The notes under the pieces are model-generated. The model had not been told where the DNA came from. It worked only from the letters and a program-made list of their open reading frames with translations, and ran no database searches. A stretch of DNA of 64,000 bases, from positions 434,001 through 498,000 of the forward strand of contig NC_089177.1 of assembly GCF_947507565.1 (NCBI RefSeq). The letters are read 5' to 3'. The translations under genes and the position numbers were made by a program. Source of the DNA: Oscarella lobularis (Eukaryota; Porifera; Homoscleromorpha; Homosclerophorida; Oscarellidae). Shown here in pieces: positions 24,734 through 37,011 of the stretch (the stretch's first letter is position 1; each line of letters starts with the position of its first letter).

Positions 24734-24807
24734 TGCCGCCCCGTTTTCGTTACGCCTACCAAGTTAGCGCGCGAGTGGCATCTTCGAGGACGAAGTTCTC
24801 GACGAAC
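24734..24807. promoter_or_regulatory. 74-bp bidirectional promoter, CDC23 / NUP107
   Basis: It separates the start codons of two genes used in cell division. It is GC-rich with an agcgcgcgag block and no TATA box. No convincing E2F or CHR element was read by eye. Confidence 0.55.
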
Positions 24808-27800
24808 ATGGCCGAATTTCTGCGCGAAAGCGATTTCGATGACGAGGAAAGTGCACTGGACCGCCTATTTGACCCCGATATCTCGGTAACCAGGTCGAAT
24901 TCGTATGAAAACCCCTAAAAGAGCCTGAACTCTTTAGGAATTCGACGAATCAGGAGTAAAGAGTTCAAGACATAAGTAAATTTGCTAGCCTACTGTAGAA
25001 ATTTTCATAAGAGAATGTACATGCACGCACCGACTGCATTCTCTCGCGAGTTTTTGAGTGTGAAGGATTGCAGGCAGGCAGGCAGACACTGTAGTACCTG
25101 TAGTTACAACTAAAAAAGTGTAAACAGACACAAGCAAAGGTCTGAAATGGGAGTAGAACGAAATATTTTCTGTCTAAATCTAACATCTGACGTTATCTCA
25201 CTGTCTTGCAAGGCCTTTCGACATTTTTTCGCCAAGTCCTATGGTCGAAAAAGAGGCTCCTATTTCTAATTTTTCACGACGTCAAAGTGGCCTGACAGTC
25301 AGCCAAACGCCCGTTCCTCTGTCCAGAGACGTCAATCCGTACCTGTGGAGTGCTTTGAAACGTTCAACTCCAGGCAAGAAAGTCTTGCCATGAATCATAC
25401 ACATAGTCTATTTTCTCAAATGTGCAGGTCATTCCTTACACCCCACAAAGAAGACCTCTGCGAATTTGTTGAGTCCGGCAGAAGAAAGAGCTGTATGGTC
25501 ACAGGACTTGGGACGGATCTGTTTATGATATGTTTTTGTGCGAAGCCCGCCGTGTCTCGTCATCATCGTCGAAGTAGAGGCAGCTCATTTTCAGCTGAAG
25601 TTCGAAGTGCGTTGAAGCCAATGTCTCCGGGTAAGAAGACCTCAAAACGCGGTCTTTTCTTGGGAATTATTTTTGCACGTGAAGTTCCGAAGCATTCAAA
25701 GCTTGAGCATCTATCTACAACAAAGAAACCCGCAGAAGTACGCACGGCAAATAGTGTGAGTGATGATGAGTGAGGTTTCCCTATCTGTTCTTTTCAGAAA
25801 GTGAGATTTTTGCTGGATGAAAGTATTTTGGACTCTTCTATGCCGAAACTTCAATTTCCGGTAGAAATCTCTCGGGGAAATAGGTCGATTCATATGTGAC
25901 TTGCATTGGTACCAATGCGCAGGATCTAGAGACGGAAAGCAACGCTGACACGATGAGCGTTGCATCTGAAGTTCCCATGGAAGAGGAAACAGAAAGAAAA
26001 GGAGGAGAAAGAAAACAGCCAACAATTTCTTCTATGTCATTCAAAGCGGAACGACATCCTGCTCTTGCAGGTGTTTAATTAATACTTGTTAAAAAAGGGG
26101 GGAAAACGTACAGGGTTTGTTTATCAGTTGCGCAGGATTTATTTACGCAATTCCATACTCACTTTGATGCCTGTCAAGATCCGGACAGAATGTTTGATCT
26201 GGCCGATAGATACGAGCAGGTTTCCGTCCCAACAAACGTCAACTGATCTAAATAGTATTGAATCTGGCTCCCAGAGTTGCCTTGACGCTGAGAAGATTAT
26301 CAACAAGAAGGCGACCATGAAGCAGTCTCGACGGTCATTTGTCGACCCGTCAAGGTACGGTAGAGTCATTATCATACGCAGCTCGGTCTTACATTTTTAG
26401 GTCTGCTTCGTTTGAACTCTCTCTTATTGTTCGAGAAGAGAAATACACGTGGCGCCTTGTGTCGAGCCTTTATAGGTCAGCAGACAATAGTAGCAGTAGT
26501 AGGATGAGCAAAATGATAAGAACAAAATTAGGGATAGGATTTCATCGTACGGCGAAGACGACGAAGACAAAGTTATTGTTCGGTATTTTTACTACCTGCA
26601 ATTAATCGCGCACTTAATAGATCATTGGATATGATGAGAAGAGGATTGCTAGGTCCTTGTTTAAATCTGTACCCTTTCTCAGAGAACAACAGGCGGGTTT
26701 ATAGGATTTACATCACATTGATGAAATAGGTGTCGTTCTTCATAACAGATTGTCATTGACTGGCTCGAGAAAAACGAAGAAGATAATTTGGAGACTTTGC
26801 TGGGACTCAATCAAGTGGGATTTTCAACGGAAAAAGTCCGCTGGTACGTCTAAATTACGGAGAGTCGTTCATCTCTAAAATACACTTTTCTTCTCAAGGG
26901 AACACACGTTGCACGAGTTAAAGAAAAAGAAGAGAGATCAAGTCTCTGATCGTCTAGTGACGGAAATGGTGCAACTGACTGGTTATCACGCTATGGTTTC
27001 TCTAACATGTGTTTCCCTTAGGATCCGGACGCACCAGCTAGACAGGGAAGGGATCTACATCCCGAAGACAATGTCAGACAGATAGATCTCTTTCCTCTAG
27101 TTCATCGGCTATCTCTTTGATTATTTCAGGAAGAAGAGGCAAGTCTTTTGAGAGATATGTTTCTTCTGGTCAGAGCTGGACAAGTCAACAAGGCATGATG
27201 CCACTGATGCGTACATGTTTATGTAAAAGGGGGACGCGCTTTTAGGCCCAGCAATTGTGCATAGATTGTGGCCAGCCGTGGCGTGCTGCTACACTGGAAG
27301 GTTGGCGATTGTGGCACGATCCAAACTACTGTATGGTATCGTAGAACTTTAGACAGGCGGTCCACTAACGCTTGATTGGATAGATATAGATATTTCGAAC
27401 GAGGAGGACATTCAGCCCGTCGAAGGGAATCCTAATCGCGACATATGGAAAAGAACGTGTTGGCTGATGACTGACGAAGTGAAAACAGAGCTCTTTTAGA
27501 GCGTTTAACGATTTCGTTGTTTTTTTTGCTAGGTACGGTACGGAAACTATCAAAAGGCAATCTACGCAGCTCTAACGGGAAACCTCAAGCACGTAAATGA
27601 GATTTTTAAATAACTGAAACGTTGTTGTGAAAAGGTTTCTTCTATTACATGTAGCTGCTTCCTTTTCTTCACAGCTGGTCGGACGGCGTGTGGGGATACT
27701 ATAAGGTCATGGTAGACGTTGCCGTTGAAAAAGTACTGAGGGGGGTCTCTTTTGACTGACTGGGGGCGAGGATTGATAAGACGCGATTTTTTTAGGAGCT

Positions 27801-30108
27801 GAGGAACCATCCTCGACCAAGACGACGTCACGTCGACTTGCCTGAATCCTACTGGAATCAAAAGTACGCTCACTTCACGTCATGTCTAAGAAATCATTTC
27901 TTTTGCTGCAGCTTTACACCTGAGGAAGTCTTCAGAAGAATTGAGCAGAATATGGTACAGTAGTAGAAAAAATAACCCGGAAATTGAAGAATACTTTTCT
28001 GTTTTGCTAGGATGATAGTCACGATATGGTCAACAAATTCCATGTCGTTCAGAAGCACATTATTCTTGATGACATACCAGGTTCTCCTTGATTTAATGTA
28101 TTTTTATGCCCAGATTTTATGTTGTGTTAGGACTGCTTAGTGTATTTGAAGACTGGTTGACGCAGAATTCTGCGTCCGCGTACATGCTACGCTTTATGGT
28201 GAAACCGTTTCCTCGTTTGCTTTAATTAATTCGTGCCAAGCTCTATGTATTATAGACTCATTTGGTACTCTTTCTTCGGGTCATGCAAGCGGATTTTGGG
28301 GTGAGTAATAGCAAAGCCCGTGTACGGTGTGGCAAAACGTTTCCTGCAGGATGAGCTGATTGTGTCGGATATAATCAGGCACTATATCAAGGTACGATAA
28401 AGTACTACTTGCTCACTGCACCTTCTATATTGGATTACCTTCAGAGCTTGATCAGTGAAAAGCATTCGACTTTGGTGAATAAAGAGTGCTCGAGTGCCTA
28501 GATGTTATAGACTTCGTTTTCATAGGTGGCAACCTACACTACTCATTTGCGACCGGAATATCAGACTGAAGTTTACGCGGAACTTCTTCAAAGTCAGTCT
28601 AAAGTTGTCCTGATTTGCGCCGGTGATGACTTTCTGCAGGTATCATGGACAGCGAAGAAAAGCAGACCTGCTTGAAGTTAGCTGGCACCGCTGGTAACCT
28701 TATTGTGCACAGAACATCTATTACGCACTCTTGAGTGCTTTTTCTCGTCTACAGGACTTGACGTCTCTGAGATAACAAAAGCCGTTGTCGAAAACGTTCA
28801 CCGCATGGCCGAGGATACCTTTACCATGGACGCGACATTTACTCCCGGCGTCGATGCATCGAACTTATCAGAGGTCTGTTGTAGACTAAACGCGATTTTT
28901 GATGTGTTTTTACGTCTGCTTTTTGCGTAGAATGACAAGAAGAAAATTGGAGCTATAGATTGGCTTGTCTTCGAACCACGGCAGCGAGCCGAAGCGTTGA
29001 AGCAAGCCAACTCGTTGATGCGCTACTTCTTGGCTGTTGGTAAATTGATGGCAGTCAGGGAAGTGCTGCTGAAGATTCCGCGCGATTCGATAGCTCTAAT
29101 ACACGACGATTGGAATAAGAGGGCGAGTAGCACCGTTCAAAAATTAGACGTCGTAGAAAACAGTTGTGTATAGGCTGGTGGACTTCCTTTGGAAAGCCAA
29201 ACGGCAAATGCTATCAAAGAGTACTTGAGCATCAAAGCATACGCAGTAAAAAGAAATCCGAAGCTTTTTTTCTGAGCTGCACTGCTCTGTTTCTCAGGAT
29301 GCCTATGACGCCTTTGATGAGTGGAACCATCACCTGTATCGGGAGAAACCCGTAAGTACCGTACTCGTTGGCCCAGTGAACCGAAAATATTTTTATGTCA
29401 GCTTAAGCCTGCTTTGGTGAACAAGATGGGCTCTTTTCACGAAGGAGTCGTTCTCGAGCAGCAAATGAAGAAATATGCTGTACGTAATACAGTGTTACAA
29501 CTATCGTATAATAGATTGTGTGCATACAGGGAGATTATGAAGTCTGGAGTTCTGTTCAGGCCACTCTTACTAGAGTACGTATTCTTTCCTAGAGTCCAGA
29601 TTTTGTATCTTTTTCACCTAGACTACCGCTGACAAGATTTACAACGTTCTCATGTTTGTCAACGGCGGTTGGCTCGTTGATGAAATTGAAGACGAGGTAC
29701 AGTATGAGCGTGACGTGTAGCAGATCAATAGAATTGCTGGGGTAGTCAAATCCAATGCGGAGCCAACAAATGCGCGAGTTGAGAAAGCTGTGTCTTCCCG
29801 GCTTGACCGACTTGTTGCACAAAGTTCTGCACGAGAGCGAAATGTACCAAGAAGTGAGACTAAATACTATGTCTGTCACGCCCTTCAGGGATGTTTTTCT
29901 CTACTAAGGCCATGCAGATCGCTGACATTGTTGCGTCGCAGAAATATGAGCTTTTGGAGGTGAGTCTGCCGACTCAGTGGCTTTGCTAACGTAACGACAT
30001 CCCGTGTAGGTATTCACAAAGGATGAGCAAGAAAAGCTGTTGCAGTTGATCCGAAAATCCGGTATTCAACTGCTTCTACAGAAGGCGCAAACTATAGACT
30101 CTAAATGA
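24808..30108 (+). CDS. NUP107: Nucleoporin Nup107
   Basis: A scaffold subunit of the Y-complex (Nup107-160) of the nuclear pore, also at kinetochores in animals. It starts [21 protein letters not shown] poorly conserved N-terminal part has Ser/Pro-rich exons (about 25200-26060). The helical core then matches family landmarks: WRLVSSLYR (about 26450), [16 protein letters not shown] (about 27260), [19 protein letters not shown] (about 27470-27590), [19 protein letters not shown] (about 28190-28300), [20 protein letters not shown] (about 28940) and [18 protein letters not shown] (about 29650). It ends [18 protein letters not shown] and stops at 30108. More than 25 short introns are visible. One early donor looks like CAG|gcaaga (about 25373), a GC-AG candidate. 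Confidence 0.92.
25071..25085 (+). repeat. Short (CAGG)n microsatellite in a NUP107 intron
   Basis: caggcaggcaggcag, just under four units, in the long first intron. Probably neutral. Confidence 0.8.
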
Positions 30109-30202
30109 ATCTCATAGTGTAGTTGAACTGATAATTAAGATCAGTTGGATGCTAATTAGAAAGGCTAACTGCACACTGTCTCTCTCTCCCTCTCTACAAT
30201 TT

Positions 30203-30696
30203 CTAGAAGCCAAGTTCTGCTAGCAAACTTGATACTTGCTTCCAGTAGACTTTAGGTCCTTCAATGACAACAGATGACGTCGTTTCATTGATTTGCACTC
30301 TTGCCTTTTCAGGAAGTCTTTCCTGCACCAAGTCAGCCAACTTCTAAAAGATTACCAGTCACAACAACGAGTGTCAATCAATCGGCTACCCACCCCCAGA
30401 TTTCCTTCGACTTTCCGAACGACGGTTATCTTTATGCTTCGTCCGTGTCGATACTCTGTATATACAGGCAAATTATTGAACTTTGAGCGGCGAACAAAGA
30501 AACCCAGATTAGCACCACTGCCGTCGCCTCCTACTCGCAAAGATCATCATGAGAAGCAAATTTCTTGCACTATAGATTTACCCTCTGGCGGCATTCGCTC
30601 TCTGACCGTTTCCACGCCATCGGATATCAATCGAATTCCTCGGATAGCAACTGGATGCCATTTTGCCCCAGCAGCCAACAATTTTACCAAAGCCAT
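30203..30696 (-). CDS. MRPL49: Mitochondrial large ribosomal subunit protein mL49
   Basis: A mitoribosome large-subunit protein. The ATG at 30696 begins MALVKLLAAGAKWHPVAIRG, a basic amphipathic presequence suited to mitochondrial import. Exon 2 encodes LGFFVRRSKFNNLPVYTEY and IKITVVRKVEGNLG, the conserved mL49 core (compare YFVRRS...NIPVY...VIRKVEG in human). The last exon reads LVQERLPEKARVQINETTSS and ends VSSLLAELGF, matching the family's terminal LLEKGF-like residues. Three exons with two short introns are inferred. It is shorter at the N-terminus than human but complete otherwise. It is convergent with NUP107 (94 bp between stops) and divergent from BRD8. Confidence 0.88.
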
Positions 30697-30908
30697 CGTC
30701 GTAAATTTACCGTGCAAACACGCTCTGTTCGCATGAAAAGTCAAAAAAAGGCAGAGAAAGCCGTATTTCGTCAAAACCTGGCGTGCGTTAGGTTCGACGT
30801 TCGAGAATGCAAAGTACCCTTTTCCTCTCGTTTCTAAGTATTGCAGTCAGACTAGCTGTTTTCTAAGAGTCTCTTTCATCGCTTCAAAGCGACCAAGCAG
30901 CGAAAGAG
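30697..30908. promoter_or_regulatory. 212-bp divergent promoter region, MRPL49 / BRD8
   Basis: The longest of the divergent spacers in the window. AT-rich patches are present, with no clear core element. A tctttcatcgcttcaaagcga block near 30870 contains a short near-palindrome (cgcttcaaagcg). Confidence 0.45.
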
Positions 30909-33900
30909 ATGTCGACAGAGTGGAGCGTACGCGAACGGCTTATTCTCGCCTCGTCCGTTCTCAATAGCGGCGATCAGAACTGGTAGGAGTCGACCTCAGT
31001 ACATTCTGCCAAGTCTTCTCACTCTGCGCGCTCTCAACAGGGTCTCAGTCAGCAGAGCCGTAAAACCTTTGCTGGAACAGACGCGTCCATCTGAAGACTT
31101 TTCGCAGAAGGTGCAGGAATTTCGTGCCTGCAGAATTAATACAGTACTCGCTTAATTCTAGAATTGCGCGATACAGTACTCGGAGATGCTAGAAAAAGTG
31201 GGCACATCGAAGTAGGATTTAAACTCGTAAACCGCGCACCATTTTTATTCGAATCCTCGCTGTAGGAGAAAGAGAAGCACTGATATGGGAATGGGAGGTT
31301 AGTTGATTGCTACATAATGTAGTGGTGATCAGAGTTTGATTTTCTTGGCAGGGGAGACTCCTGGAGAGCAGATAGTACGCAAATTGACGTATGAGCGCAT
31401 AGACGAGCTAAAGAAGTCAATCAAAGCTCAACACGCATTATACAAGTGAGTTGACGACTTCTACGTATTGCCACTGGTAGCACGTCTTTGTTTATAGGAA
31501 ACTCAAGCAGGAAGTCAAATTGATTGCAGAAGGTAAGATGGATGACTCATTGGAGCAGATGTGGCAAGAAATTCAGGCGTGAGTCGTTGAAACGTTGGAC
31601 CCCTTCTAAAAAATAAATTACTTTTTGTGGACGAAAAGGGAGAAAGCTGCCGCTGCAGAAAAGGACGGTGAAACACAGCGGATCGAAACTGAGCCAACGG
31701 CGACAGAAAAGATTGTAGTAGGTGAAACGACGACATCAGATTCGAGTTCTAGTGAAAAGAAAAATGACGAAAGCGGTTCCGTGTTGACTGCCGAGAAAGA
31801 GTCGGGTGTGATTGAGAAAGATGCTCAGGAGAAAGTTGTGGTTATGGAAGTGGAAAGAAATGAAGATCCAAAGAAGGGTACTAGCGATGAAGAGACGGAA
31901 ATGGTTGAAGTGGAGACGGTTGAGGAAGAGAAAAAAACTGAAGTCGAAGAGACTGGTGCAAGAGAGGAGAAACAAGATGACGAGACCCCAATGGAGGTCG
32001 ATGAGAAAGTAGACGTTGAAAGCGTTAAAACTAAAGAGGATCTCGATGAAAAGAGCGCACCTGGTATTGATGATGTGGAAATGGGAGAGAAAGAGAAGGA
32101 GGAGGAACGTGAGGAGAAAAACGAGGCAGGCGTGGAAAGAGCAGAAGCGATTAATAAGGAAGACGAAGAACAAGAGACAGACAAAGATAATAAGCATGAA
32201 CCGCAGCCACAATCAGAAGAAAAGGAAGAAGAAAAAGATGAGAAAGAAGACGTTGAGGTCAAAGACGTTGACATTGAGGCGAAGGCAACGACTGACAAAA
32301 GCGAGGACGAGCTAAAAAGCGAGAATGGTGACGACAACGAGACAAAATGCAATAAAGTAGACGACGAAGGCGATAACAATGACGATGATCGCCAAAAGGA
32401 TGATATCGAGCCGGACGATGCGAGCAAAGCGGAAATAACGGAGTCCAAAGTCAAAGAGGCTGCACCAGCGGAAAGCGAAGAAAAACAGGAGGAAGAAAAA
32501 GTAGAAATGGACGAAGAAGATGGCAAAGAAGACAAAATTTCGAGTGTTGAGGACCAACGCAAATCTGAGGAACCAACGGTGTCTCCGCCAGCTCAAGAGA
32601 AGGAAGAGCCGCTCAAAGAAGAAAAGACGACAGAAAAAGATGACGAAGAGGAAGAGAAAAAAGAAGAGATGGAAGAGGAGGAGGACGAGAAGAAGGGTGC
32701 TAACGATGATAATAATATGGCAGACGAGAGTAGCGACATTCCGGCTGAGCCATCCTCGCCTGTCAAATCTGTTTCACCGACTTCCCATCGATCCTCCAAG
32801 GTGCGCTACCTTGTTCCCGTGATATCCCCAATAAAGAGCCCCGAAGCGACTAAAGCTGATGTCACCAAAACGACTTCAGAAGCGGTGCCGGTTAAAGAAG
32901 AGAAACGGGAGGAGGACAGCGCTGCGGCTGGAACCAAAGAGATCAAATCTTCCGGGGACGAAATCGTCTCTCCGGCGGCGCCACCGCCGACGGTCACTCC
33001 AGCTCGAGGAGGACGAGGAAAGGCGAGCAGGAGACGATCGTCTGAAAGAGAAGTCGGGTACGGAAGCGTTGAAAGAAAGGCGGTAGTAACTCGATCTGGA
33101 AGAAAAATCAAAGGCAGGGGGGAAGATGCTTAGTTTTGAAATATAGAGTTTAGTGTCTGTATTAGCGTCGGCAAAGGCTTCTGGTATGTATGGAACGACA
33201 GTGAGGTCTTATCGAAGTCGACGACGAAGTCAGCGGGAGTCAGAAGAGAAAGCCGAGGAGGTGCGTGAGGCGGTGGATGTGTTGGGCGCTAAAATTGTCC
33301 CTTTGAGTGCAGGTGGAAACCGCTACGACGTCGAAACGAGAAGATCCGGACGAGGAGGAGGACGAAGAGGACGAAGAGGAGGGCGATGACGAGCAAGGGA
33401 AAGACGGGGGCGAGGGCGAAGGAAACGCGGAGGACGAGGAAGTAGACGTCAAGGATTCTGACGTTGAAAGTCCTCTCGTCGAAGTGGAGAAGAGGGACGT
33501 TGCCGATGAGGCGTCGCCGCGGGTGACGTCGGCCGGCTCTAGCACCCCGTCGTCTCCTCCAATCGGGTAAAACGAAGGGTTGTGAGATTGATGTGTTTGT
33601 TTGTTTGTTACGATATCGATGTAGAGATTTTGATCAGAAAGCTTGGCGAAAGACGATTATGGTCGTTTGGAAGAAAATAGCTGAGCATCGGTAAATTTAA
33701 GATTTAATAGTTAAATAATTAAATGTGGCGAATTTAGGAACGCTAACCTATTTCTTCGTTCCGTGTCCGAAAAGGAAGCACCGGGCTATTATGACGTCGT
33801 TTGCCGGCCGATGGATTTAGCGACAATTAAGAATCGGGTGGATAAAGGAGTGAGTTTACTTGCTGTGCCGTGTCATCTGTCCGCAACCTTATGTCTTTGT

Positions 33901-34396
33901 ACAGCTAATCAAGACAACAGAGGACTTCCAACGGGACGTTCTGCTCATGTTTCAGAACGCGTTGATGTACAACAGTAGTGATCATGACGTGTAAGAATAC
34001 AGTTGCTAATAACGCTATAATATAAAGACATTTTTTATTCTTAGATATCAAATGACGCAAGAAATGCGTTCCGATTACGTTGAATTTATGGACGTACGTT
34101 TTAATTAATTTTGCGGTCAAATTTTGAGCTTTTTTTGTAGTCTCATCTGTCTTTGCAACTCAAGTGGACACAGCGAAGCGCAAAGGACGAGTTTGCCTCT
34201 GCCATATCTGTTCGCCAAGTGAGTGATTCTTATAGTATCTATCATCTTGCGCTTGCAAATGAGAGGTTTTGCCTTCTGGCAGGGAAGTGGCGGTGGTGAA
34301 GAAACTGAGCTTGGGAGTCGTCGAGGAAGTCGCCACGACGTAACAGCAGATCAACCTCCAGCAAAGAAGAGAAAAACGCGCGGTGACGACAGCTGA
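30909..34396 (+). CDS. BRD8: Bromodomain-containing protein 8
   Basis: A subunit of the TIP60/NuA4 histone acetyltransferase complex. It starts MSTEWSVRERLILASSVL...GDQNW, followed by VSVSRAVKPLLEQTRPSEDF and NCAIQYSEMLEKVGTSK, the conserved BRD8 N-terminal module. ERIDELKKSIKAQHALYKKL (about 31400) is the coiled part. A long exon (about 31640-33133) encodes several hundred residues dominated by Glu, Lys and Asp. A second acidic block is at about 33330-33500. The C-terminal bromodomain reads WKKIAEHRNANLFLRSVSE, YYDVVCRPMDLATIKNRVDK and LLMFQNALMYNSSDHDVY, with the acetyl-lysine-binding Asn present. It ends KKRKTRGDDS, a nuclear-localisation-like tail. Only one bromodomain is seen. Confidence 0.92.
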
Positions 34397-34526
34397 GTAG
34401 ATATATACATATATATATCTTGGTTACGTATGCGCATGACGTCGATGCATGACGTCAATGTAACAGTGTGCGCGTGCGCATTAGCTGTTATCACACCGCG
34501 CTCTGGTTTAAATTCGACCCTCATTC
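34397..34526. other. BRD8-TACC spacer with a TA-rich stretch
   Basis: 130 bp holding a TA-alternating run (tatatacatatatatat, about 34402-34418) and two gacgtcgatgcatgacgtca-type blocks with TGACGTCA-like CRE half-sites (34438-34458). It could combine the BRD8 3' UTR and the TACC promoter. Confidence 0.4.
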
Positions 34527-36884
34527 ATGGAAAGCCCGTTTATCGTCTCAAGCGAGAACGATTGTGGAACCCAGCAGTCTCAATCCAAATCGTCGAGGCA
34601 GACGTTCGTAGATCTGCTCAACGACCCGATTCCCGACTCGGTGACGCACGCTAGCCTAAAACCGACGTCGATCTTGAAGCCGTCGCACCGCGACAATCGT
34701 TCGGCGCCTATCAGACGAAAGGTATCTCATCGCGTCGACGCGTCCGCCGATTGACTCGTAAATCGGGGGCTCCCGCGCAGCTTCGCGTCGTAACTTTCCG
34801 AGGCGAAAACGACGATTCGTCGAGCGATCAACGCTGGAACTCCATTCGCGATCTCGACGAGGTCGAAAAGTGGAGCGAGCGAACGAGCGTCGTCACAAAA
34901 GCCGATCATCTCGTTCATTTTGATTACGGCAAGGTAATGTTGACAGTTTCTCAAAGGGGGGCCCCAGTCCGCGTCCCTCGAGCTCTGATTTTTCTATAGG
35001 AGCTGGTTGACGAACTTATCAACAGTTTATCCTGTTTTGGGTATGCAGTTTATCATAGTTACACTGTACCCTGAAAACGTTCACTTGTGTGCGCTGTAGG
35101 AAGGAGAATTGCAAGGAGGTGATGGATCAAGACGAATTTAGGCCTGCTTCAGAAGGTAAATTTCACCCTCTCATTTCATACAACTAATCTAGTTAGTTGA
35201 CTTCTTAGTTCTGGGTGGTACTGAGCTGGAGTTTCTTGAGAAGCTTGAGTCCAATTCAGACGCCAATGCGGTAGGTGCTTCTATTAGAAATTTACTTATT
35301 ATTGATTCTTATTTTAATTTGTAGAGAGACATTGCCTTGGCTCGACAATCACTTTTTGTGAAATTCGATCCTCTAGTAAAAGGTGCTTCAATGGCGAGAG
35401 CAGGTGAAAAAACCCAGAAATTCTTTTAACCACTGTAAACAGACTGTAAGCAGATTGTCTTCCTATGCCAGTTCGGCCTGAAAGCGAGGGAAATCTACTT
35501 GTATTGGATACACCTGAAAAAATTGCTAAAAAAAGATCAACCAAAGCTCCTTCGCCTTCTGCACCTGATATTCCATCCGCAGTTCCTCCACGCCTGCAGG
35601 AAAATTTGATGGGATCTGCTAGTCCGGTCTTAGCTTCGGTACCGGTTCCACAACCAAGCAAGAATGTTCAATCTCCTAAGGGCATTGATCGTCTTCTATT
35701 TCAACGTTTGGAAGACGGAGCTGTGGCACAGGAGGATCACGTAGGGATGGAGGATGGAAAGGAGGAGCCAGTCGGCGCCAGCGAACTGATTGACGTACGA
35801 AAGAGGGTCTCAATACTTGGGATTTTGATTATGGTGCGTATAGGTTTTGATGTATACAAGAAATGATTTAGAGAGAAGGGTCGAGGAAGCCGTCAAAGAG
35901 GCCATTGAAGAAATGAAGAAAAAGGTACAAGAACAATCACGGCTTTTGATTCATGGGTACATACACGTATTTATTTTGTACAGCATCTCGCCGACAAAGA
36001 CCAGTTGCAAAAGGAGATTGACACGTTGAACGAAGAACGTCTTAAGCTCGGCAAGGAGCTGGAGAAAACCAAAGACTTCAACGAGTGTAGGTGCGTGAGA
36101 TTACTCGTAATTGTCTCTCAAAACTACGTCCTATACTTTTAGAAAAGCCCTTTCTAAGTACAAGAAAACTGTGACAGAATTCACAAGTAACCCCTCGACC
36201 AGTAGTAGTACGCCGTTGGCGAGGGAATCTTCTGCTTGTAGAACTACAGGAGAAGAACGTAAAGGCTCTCGTGACTGCCAAGGAGACACAGGAGAGTTCC
36301 AAGGCCGAGTTTGATTCCGTTGAGACGTCCTTCTCTGATTTGCACAAGAGATACGAGCGTGTGAAGGCACTACACGAAGACTCTGTCAAGGTAAAGAATA
36401 GAGGACCCTGGCCTTCTGTTTGAGAGTACTGGAAACATTTTAGGACGGAGACGAGATGAGGAGCATATTGACTGACTACAAGGACAGGTTGAGCAAATCT
36501 GAACAAAAGTACAGGACCATCAAAGCGCAGGCCGAAGAAAAACTTGCAAGGTGACCAATCTAAAAAAAAACCCAATCAAAGCGCAGGGTAGCCTCTCCTG
36601 ATCAGAGGCATCTCTCTCACATCCCCTATTCTTCTCCAGCTGTTCTGCTGAAGTAGAACGCGTTCAGAAGGCCAAGGATTCGGAGATGGCCTTCTTACAG
36701 ACTCACTTGAAGAAGGAACAGCTGAAAATCGCTCGCCTCGAAAAGGATCTCTTATCAAAAGTGCACCGTCATCGTCATCACATAGAATAGAAAGCTGACA
36801 GGTGCGCTTTAGGATCAAGAAATGAAAGAAATGAGTTCTATTTGCGACGAGCTGATGAAGCAGCTAGGAGAGAGACAAGGGTGA
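34527..36884 (+). CDS. TACC: Transforming acidic coiled-coil protein
   Basis: A centrosome and spindle protein that works with XMAP215/ch-TOG and clathrin. It starts MESPFIVSSENDCGTQQSQS. The short variable N-terminal half includes a TACC-type landmark, DIALARQSLFVKFDPLVKGA (about 35330-35380). The C-terminal TACC coiled coil begins about 35860 (RRVEEAVKEAIEEMKKKVQE) and continues through ETSFSDLHKRYERVKALHED (about 36310-36370), DRLSKSEQKYRTIKAQAEE (about 36490-36540), HLKKEQLKIARLEKDLLSK and a final MKEMSSICDELMKQLGERQG, matching the conserved TACC end. A single TACC gene is what an early animal should have. It is co-directional with BRD8, 130 bp after its stop. Confidence 0.92.
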
Positions 36885-37011
36885 GTGATTTCCCTCGCGC
36901 AGTCTCATGAACAGGATGCAACACAGAATTTTTTTTTCTGTACCACGCGCATTGGCTTGTGTTCAATACCGGTAATTTATGTTGTTCAATAGCACTGTAG
37001 TGAAATCATTG

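Noticed and set aside
31736-32596. Long antisense ORFs (Ser/Phe-rich, up to 245 codons) opposite BRD8
   Set aside because: They mirror the Glu/Lys-rich coding strand, which lacks antisense stops; no start context or similarity.
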